This document shows, piece by piece, positions 56,306 through 64,000 of a stretch of DNA of 64,000 nucleotides. The notes beneath the pieces are model-generated. The model had not been told where the DNA came from. It searched no databases and saw only the letters and a list, made by a program, of their open reading frames with translations. Location of the stretch: assembly GCA_022414725.1 (NCBI GenBank), contig CM039462.1, positions 41,505,622 to 41,569,621 on the forward strand, written 5' to 3'. The stretch comes from Microglena sp. YARC (taxonomy: Eukaryota; Chlorophyta; Chlorophyceae; Chlamydomonadales; Chlamydomonadaceae). The translations under genes were made by a program, and so were the position numbers. Every line of letters begins with the position of its first letter. The stretch's first letter is position 1.

Positions 56306-57765
56306 TTGGTGGTCTCCTGAGGGCTGCAGTTGTAGGCCATCACCACCTTGGCGATGTCAATATCCCAAGTGTCTGTGGAGAGGTGTTCTGAGCAGATTTT
56401 GGTCAGAGCTGCCTTGATGGTGCCGACGCTTCTTTCCACGAAACCGTTGCCCTGAGGGTGGTTAGGGTGTGTGGTCCTGTGGTCGATGAAGTTGTGCATC
56501 ATGTGTTCTTTGAACTTGCCGAGGAACTCAGGACCATTGTCAGTAATGGCGACGGCGTGGGTACCATAATGAGCGAGCACACCGTGGGCGTGTGCGTACA
56601 TGGTGTGTGCAGCCTCCTTGGCTGGAATGGGGACGACTACCAGGACTGCGCTGAAATATTCGATGGCGTGCATGAGGTAAGTGTTACCCCGAGCTGTCTT
56701 GATGTAGGGGCCTGAGAGGTCGATGCCCCACGCAAAGAACAGGCCGTGGATGGGGTGGGACTGCAAGGTGGCTGTGGGCTGGTTGAAGTAGGCCAGGGCC
56801 TGGTCACAGACCTTGCAATTTTTGACGAGGGCTTTGACCTGCTTGACCACACCCTGCCACCAGAAAGAGCTGACGACAAGGTAGGCTGTACGACGAGCTC
56901 CGAAGTGCCCGCTGGCTTCATGGGCTCGCTGGATGATGGTTGCTCGCTCGCTGGGGGCTGGGACGATGGGCTCCATAGTGTTGGCCAAGATACGAATGAT
57001 CTTCTCTGCCCCCGTAGGTGAGAATCCGAGCTTATACTTTCTGGAGCGGGCTAACACTCTGCGGGTGCGTGCCACGGACCAGTTGGTGCCCAGCACCATC
57101 CTGGGGAGGTACTCCAGGACGAACTGATCGTCATGGATGTCAAGGGGTTCAGATTCCTTGGCCATGTCTGCTAGCCGGATGTCTGCGTCCAACTGCTTGC
57201 CTGGTGCAAGGGTTGGAATCAGGGGAGTCGCTGGAGGCGCTGAAGGGGGTGGGGAAGCTGGCTGAATGGGCCTAGGTGCGCTAGCATTCCTTGTAACTGC
57301 CAGCATGCAGGCTAGCTCGGTGCCATAGAATTGACGGCTGTGAGAAGGCATGTCATCTGAGGGAGCGGGACTGCTGTGGGGGAAGCGGGGCACAGTGGTG
57401 AGAAAAAGGACTGGAGTGGAAGCGGGCAGAAGCTGTGGTCTGATGGGTGGCTGGTAGGCCAGCAGAGCTGTCAGACGGGGAGGGGCTGCAAGCTCCACGG
57501 AGGTCCGAATGATGGCCACTAGGGCCCGCTGATCCATGCAGTTGCCCGTCAGAACGTGCCGTTGTAGTGCTGTGAGGCCTGGAGCAGCTGTGGCACCGGT
57601 GTAGTAGCCAAGCATGCGCTCGCGCTCGTCTGGGCGGGGCTCGGACCATGCTCCACCCTGTAGTGAGTAGATGCTGCCGGGTTTGTCTGGGAGGAATGCT
57701 CTGGACAAGGGATAGGCAACCAAGGCGGGCAAGGCGGTGCGAGGCTGGCCTATCTTGTTTGCCAA
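56254..57765 (-). CDS. Methyltransferase C-terminus fused to zinc-binding DDE integrase
   Basis: 503 codons. Residues 1-90 complete the methyltransferase: GQPRTALPALVAYPLSRAF resembles motif IX and LTGNCMDQRALVAIIR resembles motif X. A Pro/Ser linker (about 165-190) follows. The HHCC zinc site is H282, H287, C317, C320 (HEASGH ... CKVC). The catalytic triad is D349 (GIDLSGP), D409 (TDNGPEF), E444 (GNGFVER), with 34 residues between the second Asp and the Glu. All key residues are present. In the cell it would insert element DNA into chromosomes. The frame starts after a register change relative to the upstream reverse-transcriptase frame. Confidence 0.9.
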   Translation of the reverse strand: MANKIGQPRTALPALVAYPLSRAFLPDKPGSIYSLQGGAWSEPRPDERERMLGYYTGATAAPGLTALQRHVLTGNCMDQRALVAIIRTSVELAAPPRLTALLAYQPPIRPQLLPASTPVLFLTTVPRFPHSSPAPSDDMPSHSRQFYGTELACMLAVTRNASAPRPIQPASPPPSAPPATPLIPTLAPGKQLDADIRLADMAKESEPLDIHDDQFVLEYLPRMVLGTNWSVARTRRVLARSRKYKLGFSPTGAEKIIRILANTMEPIVPAPSERATIIQRAHEASGHFGARRTAYLVVSSFWWQGVVKQVKALVKNCKVCDQALAYFNQPTATLQSHPIHGLFFAWGIDLSGPYIKTARGNTYLMHAIEYFSAVLVVVPIPAKEAAHTMYAHAHGVLAHYGTHAVAITDNGPEFLGKFKEHMMHNFIDHRTTHPNHPQGNGFVERSVGTIKAALTKICSEHLSTDTWDIDIAKVVMAYNCSPQETTKCAPFTASPCCTPELQS

Positions 57766-58475
57766 GCAGAAGGGAGGAGCGTCTGATCTGTAGACACGCG
57801 TGGTGCTGCGCCCAGGGTCTAAGAAGGTGTTGGCAGAAATGTTTGCAGTCCGCCGGACTGTGTTGAGCTCTCTCGTTGGAGTTCAAATGGGTCAACAAGG
57901 TTCTGCCATTTATTGCGCAGTCTGTGGGCACCTGAGTTGAAGGTGGCAGCGTCCACACAGATGGGCTGCCCAATGGTCATGTTGACTGCTGTGAAGTCCT
58001 CGTTTGCAATAGCTGGTGATCGGAAGTTGTGCTGCATGGCAGCGTTCTCTATGATGTAGAGTGGTTGAGCAGGGTGCTGTAGCTGCTGGACGTACCCAAT
58101 GACGGTGGTACACGCCTGCAGGACTGCTGCTCGGGGTCCTCTAAGACCTCTATTGCTGCCCGCTGGGCTGAAGTCTTGACACTCAGGACCAGTGATGATC
58201 AACCATTGGGTTTGGTCGTTAACTGCTGCATCCATGAGGTGCTGGGGGGTGATGGCTTTGACGTCCTGCGGCAGTGTAGTGAAAGCGCCATCGCATGCAT
58301 AGGGCTGCAGCAAGTGGGGATAGAGCTTTAACAGGGCTTGAGTGCGGAAGCGGGCCACTGTCAGTGCTGCTGGGGCTGTGTCGCTGTAGAGGTAGCGGTT
58401 GACTCTAATGCCGTTGCGCAATGTGGCCTCGAGGCCGGCACACAGGCCTCCACACATCTCGTAGAGAGTCACTCC
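57496..58475 (-). other. C5-cytosine DNA methyltransferase domain, DNMT3-like
   Basis: Spans residues 675-875 of the upstream frame and 1-90 of the next. Motif I: VTLYEMCGGLCAGLE, followed by GIRVNRYLYSD, close to the DNMT3 pattern (FDGIATGL...GIxVxRYxxSE). Motif IV: GPECQDFS with catalytic Cys773 (58179-58181). Motif VI: IENA at 816-819. Motif VIII: CVDAATFNSGAHRLR, close to the DNMT3 AHRAR block. Motifs IX and X lie in the next frame. The substitutions PPC to PEC and ENV to ENA are unusual. A two-base excess near 57,870 separates the frames. The domain sits between RNase H and integrase. Confidence 0.85.
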
Positions 58476-60497
58476 GCTTTGAACCATTTTTGCAACAGCA
58501 GAGGGTAGGGGTTTGGTGCATATGGAGAGGACTTCACGCACTTGGAGGACTGCATCCACTGTACATCCCAAGGTCAGAGTCAGAGGGTTGTAGGTGATGT
58601 AAGGGACTGCAGGGAAAGCGGCATAGAGGTCAGCGTCCATGTCGATGCGGGCCCCTGTGTTGTCTTCCTGTCTTGGGGTTGGAAAGCGGGAGAGAGCATC
58701 AGCATTACCATGCTGGGCACCAGGTCTGTGCATGATGTCGAAGTCGAATGACTGCATCATGCACGCCCATCGTGCAATGGTGCCTGTGACGTTGGAGTTG
58801 GAGAACATCCAGAGCAGTGGCTGGTGGTCAGTGACGAGGGTAAAATGGAGTCCTAAGACGTAGACTCTGAAGATCTTGCAGGCCCAGCAGGCTGCAAGCA
58901 TTTCCCCTTTGAAGCTGCTGTACTCTGCTTCATGTTTGTTGAGGCTGCGACTGGCGCAAGCTACGAGGTACTCCAAACCTTCTGCGTCCAGCTGGCCGAG
59001 TACTGCTCCCAGTCCATGCTTGCTCCAGTCACAATGGATGAGAGTGCGTGCTTCGACGTTGAATCTGCGCAAGACCTTGCCTGGTGTGCTGATGAGCCCG
59101 CGGATCTTGTCCATAGCGGCTGCCTGCTCAGGCCCCCAAGTCCATTTGACGTCAGCCTTTGTAAGGTCATTCAGGGGTCTGGCGATGGCAGAAATGTTTT
59201 CACAGAAGCAGCCGTAGTAGCGCAGCTTACCAAGGACTGTTTTTAAGTCTTTCAGGTTGGCTGGGTATGGCAGGTCCTTGATAGCCTGCACCTTGGCCTG
59301 CTGGGGGGTGAGACCGTGGTTGCTGACGTCAAAGCCTAGGAAGTCCACGGCGTCCAGCGCACAGCAGGATTTATCAGGGTGGATGCGGAGACCAACCTCG
59401 ATAAGGCACTGGAGCACGGCTTCCACGTGCCGAATGTGCTCTGCAAAGGTAGCGCTATGGATGAGGATGTCATCGATGAACACCTTGCAGAATTTTAATA
59501 GGCCCCGTTTGCCCAGTTCAGTCTCCATGACCTTCTGGAAGTATGCGGGGGCCTGCTTGAGGCCGAATGGGACGCGCTTAAAGCGGTATAGCTGCTTGTC
59601 CCACCAGAAGGCTGAAAAATCCTGGGATGCCTCTGCAAGATGGACTTGGTAGAAGCCAGATCGTAGGTCGACCCGTGTGAACCACTGTGCGTCTCCTAGA
59701 TCTTGAAACAACTCCTCTGCGACTGGGTAACCAGTATGCATGTCCTTGGTCAGGAGGTTGATGGCTTTGTAGTTGTAGCACACCCTATTCGCGGTGTACT
59801 GGCCATCAGGTCCTTTCTTCAAGGCGACCACTGCGTTGGCTGCGTGTGGTGCAGAAGGGGCTGGCTCAATGAAGTGCAGCATCTGCAGTTCTGCACAGAC
59901 TTTGTCTTGGGCGAGCTTCTCTATGGGAGGCTTGCGGTAGGGGCTGGTGAAGGCTTGCTTGTCATTGTCCTTCTTGATATCTAGGGGGGGTACACAGCCT
60001 TTGTACCCCTCACGTAGATCCTCCATAGTGCGTGCCACCGCTGCGGTATACTTATTAAGCATGGCGGCCATTTCAGAGCGCTCAGCTTCTGTGCCATCTC
60101 TGTGGTGTCCGATGAAGAGGTCACAGTCCGGATGGATGGCGCCTCGGTCGGGGTTGGGTGTGACTACCCCGTCTGGCATGCTGTTGTTGATACCTCCTTC
60201 TTGCAGGAAGTTGGGGTCCATATGATTTAAACAGCTGGCCAGGCTTTGCAGACGGCCTGGAAGAAGCGATGCTGCCGGTGGTAGTCCGACAGGGGTGCTT
60301 CTACCTTGAGGATCCCCGATTGGCAAGACGCAAGCAGGTGCGGCAGCATAAGTTAAAACCTGACTCTCAAAGAAGTCATTACCTGGTCTCCAGTCAACGT
60401 CGTCAAACCGGTTGGTGAAGAAGTCTTGGATCTCGGCTGGCTGAGGATCACTGTCTACGCAGTGGTCTGTTTTGGATGGCAGAATGCCCATCATCAT
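57819..60497 (-). CDS. Reverse transcriptase, RNase H and N-terminal methyltransferase, 892 codons
   Basis: The longest clean frame of the window. Reverse transcriptase: FTRVDLRSGFYQVHL with Asp277 and FIDDILIHS with Asp342-Asp343, flanked by VPFGLKQAPAYFQ and HPDKSCCALDAVDFLGF; the order and spacing are those of Ty3/gypsy. RNase H acidic residues are Asp490 (HCDWS), Glu532 (KGEML), Asp557 (TDHQP) and Asp600 (GNADALSRFP). Methyltransferase motifs I-VIII follow from residue 675. It copies element RNA into DNA in virus-like particles. Upstream, the same frame is open to 61076 except for one TGA. The frame ends shortly after motif VIII by a register change. Confidence 0.95.
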   Translation of the reverse strand: MMMGILPSKTDHCVDSDPQPAEIQDFFTNRFDDVDWRPGNDFFESQVLTYAAAPACVLPIGDPQGRSTPVGLPPAASLLPGRLQSLASCLNHMDPNFLQEGGINNSMPDGVVTPNPDRGAIHPDCDLFIGHHRDGTEAERSEMAAMLNKYTAAVARTMEDLREGYKGCVPPLDIKKDNDKQAFTSPYRKPPIEKLAQDKVCAELQMLHFIEPAPSAPHAANAVVALKKGPDGQYTANRVCYNYKAINLLTKDMHTGYPVAEELFQDLGDAQWFTRVDLRSGFYQVHLAEASQDFSAFWWDKQLYRFKRVPFGLKQAPAYFQKVMETELGKRGLLKFCKVFIDDILIHSATFAEHIRHVEAVLQCLIEVGLRIHPDKSCCALDAVDFLGFDVSNHGLTPQQAKVQAIKDLPYPANLKDLKTVLGKLRYYGCFCENISAIARPLNDLTKADVKWTWGPEQAAAMDKIRGLISTPGKVLRRFNVEARTLIHCDWSKHGLGAVLGQLDAEGLEYLVACASRSLNKHEAEYSSFKGEMLAACWACKIFRVYVLGLHFTLVTDHQPLLWMFSNSNVTGTIARWACMMQSFDFDIMHRPGAQHGNADALSRFPTPRQEDNTGARIDMDADLYAAFPAVPYITYNPLTLTLGCTVDAVLQVREVLSICTKPLPSAVAKMVQSGVTLYEMCGGLCAGLEATLRNGIRVNRYLYSDTAPAALTVARFRTQALLKLYPHLLQPYACDGAFTTLPQDVKAITPQHLMDAAVNDQTQWLIITGPECQDFSPAGSNRGLRGPRAAVLQACTTVIGYVQQLQHPAQPLYIIENAAMQHNFRSPAIANEDFTAVNMTIGQPICVDAATFNSGAHRLRNKWQNLVDPFELQRESSTQSGGLQTFLPTPS

Positions 60498-60530
60498 GAC
60501 GGGGATGGTGTCAGGTGATGGGCTGATTTG

Positions 60531-61076
60531 TCATGCGTGTGCTTGCATGAGGAAGGCACCGTCTTCTGCTTCATCGGTGTCTGTTGTCTCAGGTTCCGTG
60601 CTGACCTCCTCGTCTGAGTTGTTGTTGTTGCCCCAATCATCTGGGTATTGGGGCTGGATATCAGGGAGGGCTTGGTGTAGGGCACTTGGGGTGATGACAA
60701 AGATAGAGGATGGGTGGATGCTGATATCAGGGGTGCCACATAGCCGTGTGCATCTGGTTTGGTTGCAGCACCGCTCTTCTTCTTCCACAGTGAAGAATCT
60801 GTCAGAGGGTTCAAAGCTAAGAGGTGGCCGAGTGGGGTGAGTCTCTGCATTCAATGGCTCTGGCATTGGGAGGAGGTCATAGACGTTGACTGGGTTGACG
60901 TCTTCGCCGTAGAGTGTTCCTGGGGTCAGCTGTTGCTGTGGCTTGGCAGGGTTCTGGTGGTACCTAGCCATATCCCTGTCGGCTGCTAGGAGGTGGATCT
61001 CTTCTTGAGCCCTTGCTGGAGGGTTAACTCTGATGGTTGGGAGAACACGCAGGCTAGCGTCCGGTGCAAGGTACAT
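60531..61076 (-). CDS. Accessory segment just upstream of reverse transcriptase
   Basis: 181 codons in the same frame as the 892-codon frame, separated by one TGA at 60531-60533. It has an acidic C-terminal part (SDEEVSTEPETTDTDEAEDG) and a Cys-containing stretch (ERCCNQTRCTRLCG). No family is recognised. The same TGA is visible in copy A (near 42390) despite noise there. Confidence 0.5.
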   Translation of the reverse strand: MYLAPDASLRVLPTIRVNPPARAQEEIHLLAADRDMARYHQNPAKPQQQLTPGTLYGEDVNPVNVYDLLPMPEPLNAETHPTRPPLSFEPSDRFFTVEEEERCCNQTRCTRLCGTPDISIHPSSIFVITPSALHQALPDIQPQYPDDWGNNNNSDEEVSTEPETTDTDEAEDGAFLMQAHA

Positions 61077-61990
61077 GGCCCCCCTGGGGACAGTCAGGTA
61101 CGTAGTGCGTCAGGTGGAGTGACGGGATGTCCTGGGGGCATGCAGTGGGTGCAATCAAGGTCCCAGGCTTTTGTTTGCTGATGGAGACTCTGATGGGCAG
61201 ACCTTGTTCCTTGCCCCAGGTGTGGATGGAAGTCCAGTTTTCAACACCGTCGAGTTCTCTGTAGAGGGTGTCTGCACAGCCGGAGTACAGTGAACCGTCC
61301 CTGTTGACTTCGTATTTGTACTCGTCCAGGCTGAAGCCGTGCTCAATCATGTTCATGAGCAGGATCACATAGACGTACGCCCAGTTGGTATGGGAGAACC
61401 TGATGGCTGACATAGCAAATGGACGGAGTTTCACGGCGCAGGTGAGGGAAATAGCGTAGCAGATCCATCATGAAGTCGATGGGGGCTGTGAACGCTTTGG
61501 GATCCCATGTGGGGCGGGAGGTGGGATGTGTTGGGCACCCTTTGTATGGGGTGCCTACCAATCCATGGTAGAAGAATGTTTCACCGTTCTCAGCTGCTGT
61601 GGCTGCCTCAGACATGGGGTTGAGTATCCAGACTCTAGAGTCGGAGACTGCATCGCAGGCGTTGGATGCAAAGTGTGAGTCACGTGTGAAGTGATACGAC
61701 AGACGTCTGAGATAAACCTGCAAAAGAGGCTCTGTTTCCAGCCAAATGCTGAGTGGCATGATGCTCTGCATGTACACTGATGGCCTTACGTGGAGAGTTG
61801 TGAGCATACTCTCACGTACTCCGCACAGAGGGTGTCTTGATCTAGTGTTTCGCCTGTTGTCGGTAGACGGTAGGTACTGGTAATCTGGGCGGGTGCATAT
61901 GCACCCATGCTGCTAGGGTGGTTGCTGCTGTCTGCAGGAGAGCTAGGCAGAAGGCTGGATGTGGATCGCGGCCTGGCTGGTTGCCTGCCA
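61054..61990 (-). CDS. Accessory region, two frame pieces, no known domain
   Basis: Frame 61343-61807 (SIWLETEPLLQVYLRRLSYH ... FFYHGLVGTPYKG) and frame 61054-61434 (FSHTNWAYVYVILLMNMIEH ... SLYSGCADTLYRELDGVENW) read as protein and overlap at their ends, so a register change joins them. The region lies between protease and reverse transcriptase, where Ty3 elements normally have nothing this long. Confidence 0.45.
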
Positions 61991-63067
61991 TCATAGGATG
62001 GTCAGGGTTGTTGTCCAGCAGGTAGTGGACGGTTGAGGCGAGTAGGTCCCTCCTCTGCATGACCTGGTGGAGGGCGGTTGCTCCGTTGACGGTGTATGGA
62101 GTGTTAGTTTCATCCAACTCTCCATAGCGGCGGTATCCGCCTGGGAATGTGTTGGGGCTATACACGAGCACTGCCGCTTGGTGCCTTGGTCCATATGGAT
62201 CAAGTGATTCATATAGTCAGCAAGAAGAGGTCTCCCTCTGAAGACTGGACTGGAGCGGCGGCTATGTGGCCAGGCAAAGTTCTCGATGGCGTCGGCAGAC
62301 GCTGGTGTCATAATGAGGACGGATCTGCGAACCATACGAGATGCCACGGCGAGCTGGTACGCGTCAAGTACTGTTCGCAAGTCCCAGTCTCGGTTGAGGA
62401 CGGACTGGGCGACGATGTTTTGCTCTCTCATGAGGGCTGCGAGCTCTGGCGCGAACAGCAGGAAGAATCGGACCGCCAGGGTCTCATCTACCACTGATGA
62501 GTTTGCGAAGTAGAATGCTTTAACGGAGCAGGACTGCCGTTGTACTTGGTGTGCACTGTCAAAGTGGACCCACACTGGGTTGTCGAACTCTGTAGTTGAC
62601 TTGAGGCGGGGGCCTGGGATACCTCCCCGTCTGGGGTGGAGGAGCCTGTGTATCACGGCGCTGGAGGGGTGGTCAGGGATGGCGACTCGGGCGTTGTGCC
62701 ATGCCCTAGGATTGTCAGGTGCTCGTATGTGAGTACGAGTTTGGGGTTCCTCGGGAGGCACGCCAGAGAGGGTCCACGTGAGTGTTGCCTCGTCGTATAC
62801 TGGTATGGGCTGGATGTCGTCATGAGCATGGACTTCCTGGACTGGGGCTATCAACCACTGGCCGTCCTGCGGGAGTAGGTGCGTAGCGTACACGCCCAAT
62901 TGGCTCCAGTTTCCCTCTCCTTCTTCGTCAAATGAGGAGTCGACCAGCTGTTCAACGACGAAAGTGGGGACAGGAGCCAGACCATCACCGTCTGGGCCAT
63001 GTCGTCTTATGAGAACCGCGGGCGGTCCAGCAGCTTGTACTTGTGGCAGTTGTGCCATCTCTGGCAC
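61842..63067 (-). CDS. Accessory region with ankyrin-like repeat
   Basis: Frame 61991-63067 starts MPEMAQLPQVQAAGPPAVLI and codes a globular-looking region (VKAFYFANSSVVDETLAVRF ... RSVLIMTPASADAIENFAWP). It ends past 62.1 kb in out-of-frame sequence. The overlapping frame 61842-62171 carries NGATALHQVMQRRDLLA, then VHYLLDNNPD, matching an ankyrin repeat (G-T-ALH...LL..NPD). Only one repeat is clear. Ankyrin repeats bind proteins; a role here is unknown. Confidence 0.5.
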
Positions 63068-63079
63068 GAGACTTAGTAC

Positions 63080-63697
63080 CTAGCACGGTACGCTCTGCCT
63101 TGAGCTGTGAATGGGTTTAAAGGGTAAGTCCACGGTGAGATTGTGAAACTCATCAGTGGATAATGCACTCGGTAAATGGAGATTAGGCCTGAGTGTAAGT
63201 TTTTGTTGTGATAGGTCTGGTAGGGCAGAAATGCCTGGCAGAGACAACAGTGGTGTACCCAATAGCACGTCGAAGATGCAGTTGTCTGGGGCGATGACGA
63301 AGGTCGCCCAGACGGTGATTTATTGTGGAGTAGTGCTGCAGAAGACGACCGGCACGCTGACTTCTTGAGTCAGGGAGTTTTTCTGGTCGTTGAAGGCCAC
63401 CGTCCTGTGGTTGCAAGCTGTTGTTGCATAGCCCAGGGAATCGGCGGTGGACTGAGACAGAAAATTTAGGCCGCTACCTGTGTCGACTAAGATCATCAGC
63501 AGATTCCAGCGGAGGAGGCCAGCCGCAGACCTGATGGAGAGGCTTGTCTGTTGGGACAGGTTGGCCAGGTATGGTACCCCGTAGGTAGGTTCTGTGCCTT
63601 GTAACAGGGTTGCGGTTGCTTGGCTCAAGTGGCCTGAGCGAGTGTAATCATGGACAAATGTTTGCAATGGGTCTGTGGACACAGACCGTGCATGCAC
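63080..63697 (-). CDS. Retropepsin-like aspartic protease, one in-frame TAA
   Basis: MILVDTGSGLNFLSQSTAD carries the DTGS active-site motif of retroviral-type proteases. After an in-frame TAA near 63320, the same frame reads TFVIAPDNCIFDVLLGTPLL, the C-terminal flap-side block with DVLLG, as in retropepsins. The protease cleaves the polyprotein. The TAA may be a mutation or an error; it is not repeated elsewhere in the window because copy A ends before this point. The protease precedes the accessory region in the element. Confidence 0.75.
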
Positions 63698-63998
63698 GTT
63701 GTGCGGTCTCCATGGCTGTAGCCCTAACTTGCAGAGCTCGATTGAACTCGTGCAGGTTTTGTATTTCTCGGAGGACCAGCTCCATGTCCTTTTTCAGGAC
63801 GGTTATCTCGTCCATGAGGAGAGTTGTCGTAGCTTGATGCTGGGCCCTTGTGACAGTCTTGTTGTGCTGTTGGGCGCCAGGCAAAGGGATGGCGGTTGTG
63901 CTGCCGGGTCCCGAGGTGGCAGGATTGTAGGTTGGCGTATACATAGCCTGTGATTGGGCTTTCGTCAGGGTCCCTGGGGCCTGTGCAAAGCTAACCAC
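63648..63998 (-). CDS. C-terminal Gag-like coiled coil, partial
   Basis: 116 codons, cut by the window end. TLLMDEITVLKKDMELVLRE, then IQNLHEFNRALQVRATAMET shows a heptad pattern of a coiled coil. It overlaps the protease frame by about 50 bases in another register. Most Gag sequence lies beyond 64000. Confidence 0.5.
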   Translation of the reverse strand: MVSFAQAPGTLTKAQSQAMYTPTYNPATSGPGSTTAIPLPGAQQHNKTVTRAQHQATTTLLMDEITVLKKDMELVLREIQNLHEFNRALQVRATAMETAQRACTVCVHRPIANICP

Positions 63999-64000
63999 CA

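Larger units (their letters stand above)
45284..62345. repeat. Large direct duplication, copy B (right of the N gap)
   Basis: Corresponds to 26880-44283. It begins exactly at the gap with sequence matching 26880 onward, inside the TIR transposon. From 45.3 to about 49.7 kb it is dense in small deletions and insertions against copy A. From about 50 kb onward it is clean and gives long retrotransposon frames. Confidence 0.95.
53749..64000 (-). mobile_element. Ty3/gypsy-type LTR element encoding a C5 DNA methyltransferase and PHD finger
   Basis: Minus-strand order 5' to 3': coiled coil (63.65-64.0 kb), protease (63.1-63.7), unidentified accessory region with ankyrin-like motif (60.5-63.07), reverse transcriptase and RNase H (58.7-60.5), methyltransferase (57.5-58.5), integrase (55.9-57.3), PHD plus Tudor-like (55.25-55.86), linker (54.6-55.2), terminal domain (53.7-54.7). 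The RT-RH-INT order places it in Ty3/gypsy. The 5' LTR, primer-binding site and most of Gag are beyond the window. Frame changes occur near 57.8, 56.3, 55.7 and 61-62 kb, plus in-frame stops, so this copy may be inactive or still carry read errors. Confidence 0.9.

Noticed and set aside
63290..63325. Alternative genetic code with TAA (or TGA) as sense codon
   Set aside because: Long frames of 892, 592 and 503 codons avoid all three stops, and the five-exon gene ends in TAA; isolated stops in elements are better explained by decay or errors.
1..64000. tRNA or rRNA genes
   Set aside because: No cloverleaf box A/box B pair or rRNA landmark was recognised by eye; a covariance-model scan would be needed to exclude them.

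Overview
The window comes from a repeat-rich nuclear genome of a eukaryote. Two genes have spliceosomal introns, and most of the remaining sequence is retroelements, a small inverted-repeat transposon and several minisatellite families. I cannot name the species. A cytosine-methyltransferase-bearing Ty3/gypsy element points to a green, charophyte-like alga, because I recall such elements being reported from charophytes and dinoflagellates; this is inference.

Layout. 1-4.5 kb holds satellite arrays (units of about 341 bp and 35 bp). 5.0-7.4 kb is a five-exon gene for a 503-residue protein of unknown function; its fourth intron carries a near-perfect 113-base hairpin. 8.1-13.3 kb is a broken or long-intron gene whose exons carry degenerate motifs of a beta-class amino-methyltransferase, with a Ty1/copia relic between two exons. 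15.4-20.2 kb holds minus-strand retroelement-like ORFs with unusual TCCGG enrichment. 22.3-25.7 kb is a minus-strand retroelement with several zinc knuckles. 26.2-27.2 kb is a 1,008-bp transposon with 17-bp perfect terminal inverted repeats and TAA target-site duplications. 28-31.5 kb is a 52-bp minisatellite. 35.3-44.3 kb is a minus-strand Ty3/gypsy element.

The sequence before the 1,000-N gap (26,880-44,283) is repeated after it (45,284-62,345). The suffix of the left contig equals the prefix of the right contig, and both become indel-rich toward the gap. The two copies are most likely one locus assembled twice, and the real region would be about 46 kb. The left copy is best read for 27-36 kb and the right copy for 50-64 kb.

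The most interesting content is the Ty3/gypsy element on the minus strand, best seen at 53.7-64 kb. Its order is: coiled-coil Gag remnant, aspartic protease, a long unidentified region with an ankyrin-like motif, reverse transcriptase, RNase H, a DNMT3-like C5-cytosine methyltransferase, zinc-binding DDE integrase, PHD finger with a Tudor-like segment, and a terminal domain of unknown function. The terminal domain is shared with the 22-25 kb element. One mobile element would thus carry both a DNA-methylation writer and a histone-tail reader.
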